Positions 15,760-22,870 of a stretch of 24,422 nt of DNA are shown here, piece by piece. The notes beneath the pieces are model-generated. The model had not been told where the DNA came from. It made no database searches and was given only the letters and a program-made list of their open reading frames with translations. A program made the position numbers and the translations under genes. How positions within the stretch are numbered: position 1 is the first letter of the stretch; each line of letters begins with the position of its first letter. The stretch comes from Betaproteobacteria bacterium (lineage in GTDB: Bacteria > Pseudomonadota > Gammaproteobacteria > Burkholderiales > SG8-39): assembly GCA_029865405.1 (NCBI GenBank), contig JAOUGZ010000005.1:1-24422 (forward strand), given 5' to 3'.

Positions 15760-15805
15760 CGCACTGCACAACGCGCGCGTTCCGGACGGCGCATGGCGCA
15801 GTGCG
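15759..15805. repeat. Nested palindromes between eboB and the sugar dehydrogenase
   Basis: CGCACTGC (15760-15767) pairs perfectly with GCAGTGCG (15798-15805). Inside the 30-base loop lie a perfect 12-base palindrome AACGCGCGCGTT (15770-15781) and TCCGGA (15781-15786). The following bases are AAAAG rather than a T-run. It could act as a factor-independent pause or regulator site, or be a fossil of a small palindromic element. Confidence 0.5.
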
Positions 15806-15832
15806 AAAAGCGCGACTGTTCCGCAGCGTTTG

Positions 15833-15861
15833 TGGAAAATCGTAAAACCCCTGCGTATACT
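15833..15861 (+). promoter_or_regulatory. Sigma70-like promoter for the sugar dehydrogenase
   Basis: TGGAAA (15833-15838, four matches to TTGACA) and TATACT (15856-15861, five matches to TATAAT) are separated by exactly 17 bp. Transcription would begin near 15868, about 65 bases before the ATG. The sequence around it is unusually AT-rich for the region. A strong ribosome-binding AGGAGGAGG (15921-15929) follows, so this gene looks built for high expression independent of eboA-eboB. Confidence 0.6.
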
Positions 15862-15933
15862 GATTTTTCCTGCCGCGCGGCAGGCGGTGCGCATAACGCC
15901 GAGGGAAGTTCCGAATAATCAGGAGGAGGCAAC

Positions 15934-17238
15934 ATGAAAGTCGCGAATTTGGGTGGGGCGATTTCCGCCGCACTGCTGCTGGCCCTAACGGGCGAGGTGG
16001 CGCTGGCGGCGGGCCCCAAGATCAAGCTGGAACCGCTGGTCACGGCCATCAATACGCCCCTGGCGATGGTGCAGCCGGCCGGTGACAGCCGCATGTTCAT
16101 CATCGAGCAGAACGGGCGCGTGAAGATCCTCGAAGGCGGCAAGCTGCGCCCGACGCCGTTCCTCGACATCCGCAGCAAGATCCCGGCCCTGCACCACGAC
16201 TTCGACGAGCGCGGCCTGCTCGGCATCGCCTTCCATCCGAAGTTCAAGGACAACGGCAAGTTCTACGTCGCCTACAGCGCGCACCTTGACTACCAGGCGG
16301 ACCTGGGCCAGATGCTGTGGTACTCGCACAGCAACGTGGTCGAGGAGTACACGGTGTCCAAGGGCGACAAGAACACCGCGGATCCGAGCTCGGCGCGGCG
16401 CATCCATTCGACGCCCTGGCCGCAGTTCAACCACAACGGCCACTGGATCGGCTTCGGTCCGGACGGCAAGCTCTACATCGCGATGGGCGACGGCGGCTAC
16501 GCCAACGACTGGGGCATCGGCCACAACCCGGCCATCGGCAACGGCCAGGACATGTCGACGGTGCTCGGCAAGATCCTGCGCATCGACGTCGACGCGCGCA
16601 CCGGCGACAAGGCCTACGGCATTCCGTCGGACAACCCGTTCGTGGGCGACAAGAACGCCAAGCCCGAGATCTGGGCGCTGGGGCTGCGCAATCCATGGCG
16701 CTGCTCGTTCGACACCGGCAGCGGGCAGCTGTTCTGCGGCGACGTGCAGCAGAACAGCTATGAGACGATCAAGATCGTCGGCAAGGGCCAAAACATGGGC
16801 TGGCGGCGCGTGGAAGGCATGATGCGCTGCTTCGACTACCTCAAGCCCGATGACCATCCGGCCAACTGCGACAAGGCCGGCATCACTCCGGCGATCATCG
16901 AGTACAACAACTGCACCGCCAAGCCGCAGGGCTGCAAGGGCATCTCGGTAACGGGCGGCTACGTGTACCAGGGCAAGTCCTCGGCCTTGAAGGGCAAGTA
17001 CATCTTCGGCGACTGGAGCAAGTCCTTCGGCGAGATGGACGGCCAGATCTTCGTCGCCACCAAGGGCAAGGACGGCAAGTGGAGCATGGAGGTCGCCGAA
17101 GTGACCAACATGAAGGGCAAGCTGCCCTACGTGCTGGCCTTCGCGCAGGACAGCGCGGGCGAAGTGTATGCGCTCACCTCGATCACCACGGGCCCGAACG
17201 GCTCGCTCGACACGATCTACAAGATCGTCGCGCAGTAA
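15934..17238 (+). CDS. Periplasmic PQQ-dependent sugar/alcohol dehydrogenase (soluble aldose dehydrogenase family)
   Basis: A 434-residue, secreted six-bladed propeller with signal peptide MKVANLGGAISAALLLALTGEVALA. It carries GSDH landmarks: INTPLAMVQPAGDSRMFIIEQNG (first blade), ERGLLGIAFHPKF, NHNGHWIGFGPDGKLYIAMGDGG with the catalytic-region His, GKILRIDVDARTG, WALGLRNPWRCSFD with the PQQ-binding Arg, and QQNSYETIKIVGKGQNMGWRRVEG. Family members oxidise aldoses or related alcohols in the periplasm with PQQ and calcium and pass electrons to a cytochrome. Four cysteines (RCFDYLK, PANCDK, YNNCTAKPQGCKG) may form two disulfides. A c-type cytochrome gene follows. It stands between eboB and eboD, unlike known ebo clusters. 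Confidence 0.9.
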   Translation: MKVANLGGAISAALLLALTGEVALAAGPKIKLEPLVTAINTPLAMVQPAGDSRMFIIEQNGRVKILEGGKLRPTPFLDIRSKIPALHHDFDERGLLGIAFHPKFKDNGKFYVAYSAHLDYQADLGQMLWYSHSNVVEEYTVSKGDKNTADPSSARRIHSTPWPQFNHNGHWIGFGPDGKLYIAMGDGGYANDWGIGHNPAIGNGQDMSTVLGKILRIDVDARTGDKAYGIPSDNPFVGDKNAKPEIWALGLRNPWRCSFDTGSGQLFCGDVQQNSYETIKIVGKGQNMGWRRVEGMMRCFDYLKPDDHPANCDKAGITPAIIEYNNCTAKPQGCKGISVTGGYVYQGKSSALKGKYIFGDWSKSFGEMDGQIFVATKGKDGKWSMEVAEVTNMKGKLPYVLAFAQDSAGEVYALTSITTGPNGSLDTIYKIVAQ

Positions 17239-17257
17239 TCTCGGAACTTGGACTCAC

Positions 17258-17294
17258 GCCGCCGCACCGCGCCCGCGGTGCGGCGGCTTGTTTT
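17258..17294 (+). terminator. Intrinsic terminator after the sugar dehydrogenase
   Basis: A perfect 13-bp stem, GCCGCCGCACCGC with its complement GCGGTGCGGCGGC, closes a four-base loop GCCC (17271-17274). TTGTTTT follows. It lies 19 bp after the stop codon of the dehydrogenase and just upstream of the cytochrome ribosome-binding site. Transcription coming from eboB or the dehydrogenase promoter should largely end here, so cytochrome and eboD-eboE-eboC need readthrough or another promoter. Confidence 0.88.
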
Positions 17295-17312
17295 CGGGAG
17301 TAAATTCGCACC

Positions 17313-17669
17313 ATGAAGAGATCGGCATTCATCGGCTTGTGCGCGCTTGCGGTATCAGGCGCGCTCGCCGCAGACGAGAAGGGCAGGGCGAAGGAGCAGA
17401 CGCCGGTGTTCGACAAGGCCTATCTGTCGAACAAGAAGAATGTCGTCGCCGGCCGCGACATCTGGGAGGGCCAGTGCCGGCACTGCCACGGCGCCGCCGC
17501 CTATCCGGGCAAGGCGCCCAAGCTCAATCCCGGCCAGTTGCAGCCGGACTTCATCTACGACCGCGTGACCTTCGGCTTCGGCAAGATGCCGGCGTGGAAG
17601 GACGTGTTCTCCGTCGAGCAGCGAAGAGCGGTCGTCGCCTACATCAAGAGCGGCGACTTCTCGCCATAG
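17313..17669 (+). CDS. Small periplasmic c-type cytochrome
   Basis: A 118-residue protein with signal peptide MKRSAFIGLCALAVSGALA and one heme-binding site WEGQCRHCHGAAAYPG (CRHCH). A likely sixth ligand Met is in GFGKMPAWKDVFS, and the C-terminal VVAYIKSGDF helix is typical of class I cytochromes c. It probably accepts electrons from the PQQ dehydrogenase just upstream and hands them to a terminal oxidase. The ribosome-binding GGGAG begins two bases after the terminator. Its last 26 bases overlap the convergent TMEM220-like gene. Confidence 0.9.
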   Translation: MKRSAFIGLCALAVSGALAADEKGRAKEQTPVFDKAYLSNKKNVVAGRDIWEGQCRHCHGAAAYPGKAPKLNPGQLQPDFIYDRVTFGFGKMPAWKDVFSVEQRRAVVAYIKSGDFSP

Positions 17670-18000
17670 CGGTGGCGAGTACGACCAGCAGGACGGCGAC
17701 GCCGACCATGACGCCCATACCCTCGCGCGCGGTTTCCTCCACCCACCACACGTCCTTGCGCCAGAAGTACGGCACGGCGGGCCAGTAGAACACCATGGTG
17801 CCGGCGCCGACCACCAGGGTCGCCCAGAGCAGCCGCTCCCCGCTGAGCGAGCGCACCTGCGCCGGCCGGAACGCTGCCGCGAAAGCCCATGCTGCAGGCA
17901 CGAGGTACATGAACGCCCACATCAAGCCGTCCGGGTCGTTGTATTGCACGGCGGCAAATGCCACCATCAGCAACCCGAGCAGCATCAGGACGTAGCGCAT
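17644..18000 (-). CDS. TMEM220-like four-helix membrane protein
   Basis: A 118-residue membrane protein with four hydrophobic segments (MRYVLMLLGLLMVAFAAVQY, LMWAFMYLVPAAWAFAAAFR, RLLWATLVVGAGTMVFYWP, EGMGVMVGVAVLLVVLATAMA). The AVQYNDPDGLMWAFMY motif after the first helix is typical of the TMEM220 family, whose function is unknown. The ATG at 18000 abuts the eboD ATG in a CATATG palindrome. An alternative ATG at 18009 would overlap eboD. Its orientation is opposite to the ebo genes, so it needs its own promoter, which must lie inside eboD. Confidence 0.8.
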   Translation of the reverse strand: MRYVLMLLGLLMVAFAAVQYNDPDGLMWAFMYLVPAAWAFAAAFRPAQVRSLSGERLLWATLVVGAGTMVFYWPAVPYFWRKDVWWVEETAREGMGVMVGVAVLLVVLATAMARSRRS

Positions 18001-19179
18001 ATGACCCATTCTACTCAGGCGCGCACCACCACGCACTGGCAGCGTTTTTCCGTGCCGTACGAATTCCCAGTGGTGTTCACCGAGGGCGTGTTCGATGCGG
18101 ACAACCCGGCGCTGCGCGAGGTCCTGTGCCGCCTCGAGCCGGCTAAGCGCCACCGCGTCGCCTTCTTCGTCGACGACGGCCTGGGCGCACCGCTCCTCGC
18201 GGCGATCCAGGCCTACGCCGAGCGGCACCGCGACGCCCTCGAGCTCGCCTGCGCGCCGGTGGCGGTGCCCGGCGGCGAGAAGATCAAGACCGAGCTGCAC
18301 TTCGTCGAGAGCATGCAGCAGAAGCTCTTCGAGCTGCACCTCGACCGGCATTCCTACGTCGTCGCCGTGGGCGGCGGCGCGGTGCTCGACGCGGTCGGCC
18401 TGGTCGCCGCCACGACGCACCGCGGCGTGCGCCACGTGCGCATCCCGACCACGGTGCTGGCGCAGAACGATTCGGGCGTCGGCGTGAAGAACGGCGTCAA
18501 CCTGCACGGCGTGAAGAACTTCGTCGGCACCTTCGCGCCGCCCTTCGCGGTGCTGAACGACCTCGGCTTCATCATGCGCCTGCCCGACCGGGACAAGATC
18601 GCCGGCATGGCCGAGGCGGTGAAGGTCTCGCTGATCCGCGACGCCGAGTTCTTCGCCTGGATCGAGCGCCACATGGACGACCTCGCCACCTTCGAGCGCG
18701 GGGCGATGGCTTACATGATCCGGCGCTGCGCCGAGCTGCACATGCGCCAGATCGGCCACGGCGGCGACCCGTTCGAGATGGGCAGCGCGCGCCCGCTCGA
18801 CTACGGGCACTGGTCGGCGCACAAGCTGGAGAGCCTGACGCGCCACCACGCGCGCCACGGCGAGGCGGTGGCGATCGGCATGGCGCTCGATGCGCGCTAC
18901 TCGGTGCTCGCCGGGTTGCTCGCGCCGGGCGAGGAGGAGCGCATCTGCGCGCTGCTCGAGTACCTGGGATTTCACCTCTGGCACCCGGCGCTCGCCAGGA
19001 CCGGCGAGAAGGGCGAGTGGGCGATCCTCGAGGGCCTGAAGGATTTTCAGGAGCACCTCGGCGGCGAGCTCACGGTGACGCTGCTCGCCGGCATCGGCAA
19101 AGGGGTGGAAGTGCACGAGATGGACACCGCACGGGTGCGCGAGGCGATGCAGTGGCTGCGCAGCCGCGCGGGTGACTGA
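18001..19179 (+). CDS. eboD: EboD, 3-dehydroquinate synthase-like sugar phosphate cyclase
   Basis: A 392-residue cytoplasmic protein of the dehydroquinate synthase/sugar-phosphate cyclase superfamily. It contains VAVGGGAVLDAVGLVAAT (NAD-binding loop), RIPTTVLAQNDSGVGVKNGVN, and metal ligands in GMAEAVKVSLIRD (Glu), PLDYGHWSAHKLE (His) and RHGEAVAIGMALD (His). It lacks AroB-cluster partners and belongs with EboE and EboC, so it likely cyclises a sugar phosphate other than the shikimate substrate; C7-cyclitol synthases (valiolone type) share this fold. The product is not known. Start ATG is back to back with the ATG of the divergent gene. The stop overlaps eboE by one base (TGATG). Confidence 0.88.
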   Translation: MTHSTQARTTTHWQRFSVPYEFPVVFTEGVFDADNPALREVLCRLEPAKRHRVAFFVDDGLGAPLLAAIQAYAERHRDALELACAPVAVPGGEKIKTELHFVESMQQKLFELHLDRHSYVVAVGGGAVLDAVGLVAATTHRGVRHVRIPTTVLAQNDSGVGVKNGVNLHGVKNFVGTFAPPFAVLNDLGFIMRLPDRDKIAGMAEAVKVSLIRDAEFFAWIERHMDDLATFERGAMAYMIRRCAELHMRQIGHGGDPFEMGSARPLDYGHWSAHKLESLTRHHARHGEAVAIGMALDARYSVLAGLLAPGEEERICALLEYLGFHLWHPALARTGEKGEWAILEGLKDFQEHLGGELTVTLLAGIGKGVEVHEMDTARVREAMQWLRSRAGD

Positions 19180-20363
19180 TGCACCTGGGCGGGCTCGGGC
19201 ACCTCACCTACTGCACCAACATCCACGCGGGCGAGACGCTGGACGAGGTGAGGGCGGGCCTGGCGAAGCACCTGCCGGCGATCAAGGCGGCGGTGGTGCC
19301 GGGCCGGCCGCTCGGCGTCGGGCTGCGCCTCGGGCACCAGGCCGCCGAGGGCCTGCGCGACAAGGCGGCGCTCGCGGAGCTGAAGCGCTTCCTGGACGAG
19401 GGCGGCTACTACGTCTTCACCCTCAACGGCTTTCCGTATGGCGCGTTCCACGGCCGCGCGGTGAAAGAGGATGCCTACAGGCCTGACTGGAGCGAGCCGC
19501 AGCGCCTCGCGTACACCGATCACCTCGCCGACCTCCTCGCCGCGCTGCTGCCCGCGGGGCAGGACGGCAGCGTGAGCACCGTGCCGTGCACCTTCAAGCC
19601 CTGGGCCGAGGGGCGCATGGATGCGATCATCGAGAACCTCATCCGCCATGTCGCGCACCTCGTCGGCATCGCGCGGAAGGCCGGCAGGACGATCGAGCTC
19701 GCGCTCGAGCCCGAGCCGTACTGCCATCTGGAAACCATCGACGAGACGGTGGCGTTCTTCGAGGAGCGCCTGTTCGCGCGCGCCGGCGTCGCGCGGCTCG
19801 CCGCGCTCGCGGGCTTGTCCCCGGGCGCGGCCGAGGCCGCCCTGCGCCGGCACATCGGTGTGTGCTACGACGTGTGCCACGCGGCGGTGGAATTCGAGGA
19901 CCCGAAGGCGAGCATTGCGCAGCTTCGCGCGAGCGGCATCCGTATCGGCAAGCTGCAGCTGAGCTCGGCGCTCAAGGTGGCATCGATGGACAAGCAGGGC
20001 GCGCAGCATCTCGCGGCCTTCGCCGAGCCCGTGTACCTGCATCAGGTGGTGCAGAAAGTCAACGGCACGCTGCGCCGCTTCGTCGACCTGCCGCAGGCGC
20101 TCGCCGAAGCCGGCGGCGCTGCCGGGGCGGAGTGGCGCGTGCATTTCCACGTCCCGGTGTTCCTCGAGCAGATGGCGCACTTCGGCACCACGCAGGCGTT
20201 CCTCGCCGAGATCCTCGCCCTGCACCGGGCCGCGCCGATCAGCGCGCACCTCGAGGTCGAGACCTACACCTGGGACGTGCTGCCCGAGGCCTATCGCAAC
20301 GTCGACCTGAGCTCGGCGATCGCGCGCGAGCTGAACTGGGTCAAGGCGCAGCTCACGCAGTGA
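19179..20363 (+). CDS. eboE: EboE, TIM-barrel metabolite traffic protein
   Basis: A 394-residue sugar isomerase/AP endonuclease-like TIM barrel. It begins GHLTYCTNIHAGETLDEV, the usual opening of EboE. Putative metal ligands include the Glu in ELALEPEPYCHLET, the Asp/His in VCYDVCHAAVEFED, the His pair in RVHFHVPVFLE and the Glu in HLEVETYTWDVLP. The KLQLSSALKV strand is also conserved. It probably acts on a sugar- or cyclitol-like compound, but the reaction is unknown. The start overlaps the eboD stop by one base and the end overlaps eboC by four (GTGA), so D-E-C are one translational unit. Confidence 0.9.
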   Translation: MHLGGLGHLTYCTNIHAGETLDEVRAGLAKHLPAIKAAVVPGRPLGVGLRLGHQAAEGLRDKAALAELKRFLDEGGYYVFTLNGFPYGAFHGRAVKEDAYRPDWSEPQRLAYTDHLADLLAALLPAGQDGSVSTVPCTFKPWAEGRMDAIIENLIRHVAHLVGIARKAGRTIELALEPEPYCHLETIDETVAFFEERLFARAGVARLAALAGLSPGAAEAALRRHIGVCYDVCHAAVEFEDPKASIAQLRASGIRIGKLQLSSALKVASMDKQGAQHLAAFAEPVYLHQVVQKVNGTLRRFVDLPQALAEAGGAAGAEWRVHFHVPVFLEQMAHFGTTQAFLAEILALHRAAPISAHLEVETYTWDVLPEAYRNVDLSSAIARELNWVKAQLTQ

Positions 20364-21208
20364 AGTTCGGCGCGGCGCTGCGCCTGGGGCGCGTCTCCAA
20401 CCTGCCCACCGTGTGGACCAACGTCCTCGCGGGCGTGGTGCTCGCCGGCGCGGGCGGTTTCGGCGCCGAGCTCGCGCTGCTGCTCGCCGCCTTCACGCTG
20501 TTTTATACCGGCGGCATGTTCCTGAACGATGCGTTCGACGCCGGCGTCGACGCGCGCGAGCGCCCGGAGCGGCCGATCCCCGCCGGCGCCGTCGGCGCGC
20601 GCGAGGTGTTCGCCTGGGGCTTCGGCCAGATGGCCGCCGGCGTCGCGCTGCTCGCGGTGATCGGCGTCGCGCCGGCGCTCGCCGGGCTCACGCTCGCGGC
20701 GGCGATCACCTACTACGACTGGAACCACAAGACCAACCCCCTGAGCCCGGTGGTGATGGGGCTGTGCCGCGTCTTCATCTATCTGGGCGCGGGCCTCGCC
20801 TACACGCTCGCGCTGCCCGACGCGCTATGGATCGGCGCCGCGCTCCTGCTTTGCTATCTCATCGGGCTCACCTACGTCGCCAAGCAGGAGAACCTCGCGC
20901 GCGTGGAGAACCTGTGGCCGCTCCTCTTTCTCGCCGCGCCGGCGGCCTACGGCGCCTGGCTCGCGGCCGCGCATTTCGCGGTGGCGCCGTTCTGGCTGCT
21001 GTTCACCGGCTGGATGCTGGTGGCGCTGTGGTTCCTGCGCCGGCGCCGCAAAGGCGATATCCCGCGCGCGGTGGTGAGCCTCATTGCGGGGATATCGCTG
21101 CTGGACGCGTTGCTCATCGCCGGCGCCGGGTCGCCCGCGCTCGCTGTCCTCGCCCTTGCGGGGTTCGGCGTGACGCTGTTCTTCCAGCGCTACATCTCGG
21201 GAACCTGA
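20360..21208 (+). CDS. eboC: EboC, UbiA-like prenyltransferase
   Basis: A 282-residue integral membrane protein starting at GTG. It shows UbiA features: LGRVSNLPTVWTNVLAGVVLA, the first aspartate motif FLNDAFDAGVDARERPERP (NDxxDxxxD, prenyl diphosphate/Mg binding), and YYDWNHKTNPLSPVVMGLCR. About eight or nine hydrophobic helices follow. The second aspartate motif is weak: LTYVAKQENLARVENLWPL replaces the usual DxxxD with E/N-rich residues, as expected for the 'UbiA-like' EboC group. It would transfer an isoprenyl group to an acceptor in the inner membrane, perhaps the EboD/EboE product. That link is inference. The convergent outer-membrane gene begins two bases after its stop. Confidence 0.9.
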   Translation: MKFGAALRLGRVSNLPTVWTNVLAGVVLAGAGGFGAELALLLAAFTLFYTGGMFLNDAFDAGVDARERPERPIPAGAVGAREVFAWGFGQMAAGVALLAVIGVAPALAGLTLAAAITYYDWNHKTNPLSPVVMGLCRVFIYLGAGLAYTLALPDALWIGAALLLCYLIGLTYVAKQENLARVENLWPLLFLAAPAAYGAWLAAAHFAVAPFWLLFTGWMLVALWFLRRRRKGDIPRAVVSLIAGISLLDALLIAGAGSPALAVLALAGFGVTLFFQRYISGT

Positions 21209-21209
21209 G

Positions 21210-22079
21210 CTACTGGAAGCGGTAGAGGTAGGTGGCGCGGACCTGCGTCGCGTCGTAGGAATTGCCTTGCAGCAAGCCCTCTTCCATCTTCGACTCGATG
21301 CGCGCGAACGAAACGTCGAGCGCCTGCTTGCGGTCCAGCGGATAGTTGAAGCCCAGCTCGTAGATGAACGTCGACGCGTCGACGCGGTAGGTGTTCGCCA
21401 CCGCGAGCCCCAGGGGTCCGCGCAGCGCCGGGTCGTCCTCCCACACGGCGGTCAGGCCGCTGGTCGAGCCCGAGCTGAACACGTGGTCGCCCGCCTGGCG
21501 CGTGAGGCGCGCGTAGGCTGTGTTGCGCGCGCCCAGCCGCACGTCGAGCGTGCCCCAGATGCGGTTCGTGGAGAGGTCGTACAGGCCGACCGTGCCGCCG
21601 CCGCTCCGCTTGTCGACGCCAACGCCCCCGGCTACGCGCGTGCGGTCAGTGAGATGACTGCCGGCGCTCGCGTCGAAGGAGACGATGCTGCCATCGCGCA
21701 ACTCGCTGTCGGCGTGGCGCAGATACTGCGCCTGGCCGGCGAGCTCGTACCACGGGGCGCTGAAGCCGGTGCCGGGCTGATAGCGCCAGGCGGCGCGGCC
21801 GGCGAGCGCGAGGTTGCTGACGTCCTTGATGTCCGTGAAGTGCGAGTAGCGCGCCGCTGCGCGCACCAGCACGCCGCTGCGCGGGGACAGCAGGTAGCTG
21901 CGCGTCGCCGAGCCCTCGAGCATGACGATGTTGTCCGACTTCGCGCCGTCGAGCAGCCCGCGCGTGGCGTTGTCATCGTGCATGACGTCGCCCGACAACC
22001 CGTAGCGCCAGCCTTCCGCGCCGTGCGCGAGCGGCGCGGCCAGCATGAGCAATGCGGCAATCGCGGTGGAGCGCTTCAT
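21210..22079 (-). CDS. Outer-membrane beta-barrel-like protein
   Basis: A 289-residue protein with a signal peptide (MKRSTAIAALLMLAAPLAHGA) and a mature part made of alternating amphipathic strands. GWRYGLSGDVMHDDNATRG opens the domain; the DDN motif is common in a group of beta-barrel proteins of uncertain function. The end ATQVRATYLYRFQ shows the aromatic C-terminal strand of outer-membrane proteins, with one extra Gln after Phe. No cysteines are visible. GGAAGG lies upstream of the ATG. It is divergent from the FecR-domain gene with 45 bp between starts, so the two may be a surface pair. Confidence 0.75.
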   Translation of the reverse strand: MKRSTAIAALLMLAAPLAHGAEGWRYGLSGDVMHDDNATRGLLDGAKSDNIVMLEGSATRSYLLSPRSGVLVRAAARYSHFTDIKDVSNLALAGRAAWRYQPGTGFSAPWYELAGQAQYLRHADSELRDGSIVSFDASAGSHLTDRTRVAGGVGVDKRSGGGTVGLYDLSTNRIWGTLDVRLGARNTAYARLTRQAGDHVFSSGSTSGLTAVWEDDPALRGPLGLAVANTYRVDASTFIYELGFNYPLDRKQALDVSFARIESKMEEGLLQGNSYDATQVRATYLYRFQ

Positions 22080-22124
22080 CGGACCTTCCCCCGGGGTAGG
22101 CTTGCGCGTGATAATACGTCGCCC

Positions 22125-22838
22125 ATGTCCAGGCGGTCCAACGAAAGCGAAGACCCGCGCCGCGCATTCCTGCTGAAGGCGCTCGCCGCGGGCCTGCTCG
22201 CCGCGGGCGGCATTCCCGCCGCGCGCGCGCAGCTCTTCGGCCGCAAGCCGCAGAAGCTGCCTGCGGGCCAGTCGGTGCATGAAGCCACCGGCACGGTGAC
22301 GGTGAACGGACAGGCGGCGACGAGCGCGACGCGCATCGGCGCCACCGACCGCATCGAGACCGGAAAGGGCGCGCAGCTGATCTTCGTCGTGGGGTTCGAT
22401 GCGTTCCTGCTGCGCGAAAACAGCCGGCTGGAGCTCTCGGGCGCGAGCGGCATCGTGAACGTCCTGCGCCTCGCCACCGGCGCGCTGCTCTCGGTGTTCG
22501 GCGCGGGCACGAAGCGCATCGTCACCATGACTTCCGCCTCCGGCATTCGCGGCACCGGCCTGTACGTGGAATCCGAGCCGGACCGGAGCTATGTCTGCAC
22601 CTGCTACGGCGACGTGCTCATCTCCGCCGTCGACGATGCCAATGTTTCCGAGCGCATCGTCTCCAGGCACCACGACGCGCCGCGCTACGTGCTGAAAGCG
22701 GGCGCGGCGAAGCGCATCCAGCCGGCGCCGTTCATCAACCACACGGACGTCGAGCTGGCCCTGATCGAGGCGCTGGTCGGCCGTGCGCCGCCGTTCTCGC
22801 TCTTCGACGAAGACTACGGCGGCGCGCGCCGCTACTGA
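22125..22838 (+). CDS. FecR-domain secreted protein
   Basis: A 237-residue protein with a twin-arginine-like export signal (PRRAFLLKALAAGLLAAGGIPAARA, the RRxFL pattern). A FecR domain follows: VHEATGTVTVNGQAATSATRIGATDRIETG, IFVVGFDAFLLRENSRLEL, VNVLRLATGALLSVFG and TSASGIRGTGLYVE. The SYVCTCYGDVLIS segment with CTC is typical of this subgroup. FecR domains of this type are thought to sense or bind surface or wall components, not only iron siderophores. A GATAAT -10-like hexamer lies at 22110-22115, ten bases before the ATG, in the 45 bp divergent spacer. Confidence 0.85.
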   Translation: MSRRSNESEDPRRAFLLKALAAGLLAAGGIPAARAQLFGRKPQKLPAGQSVHEATGTVTVNGQAATSATRIGATDRIETGKGAQLIFVVGFDAFLLRENSRLELSGASGIVNVLRLATGALLSVFGAGTKRIVTMTSASGIRGTGLYVESEPDRSYVCTCYGDVLISAVDDANVSERIVSRHHDAPRYVLKAGAAKRIQPAPFINHTDVELALIEALVGRAPPFSLFDEDYGGARRY

Positions 22839-22870
22839 TCGCGGGAATCGCGGAGGCCGGTCGTGGCGCT

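Noticed and set aside
14320..15894. Long minus-strand open frame opposite eboA/eboB (over 500 codons)
   Set aside because: Low-complexity product, no ribosome-binding site and no recognisable motif; it spans two well-supported genes on the other strand.
18001..19179. Ordinary AroB (3-dehydroquinate synthase) of the shikimate pathway
   Set aside because: It is fused by overlaps to eboE and eboC, and its N- and C-terminal sequences fit EboD; no aroK neighbour is present.
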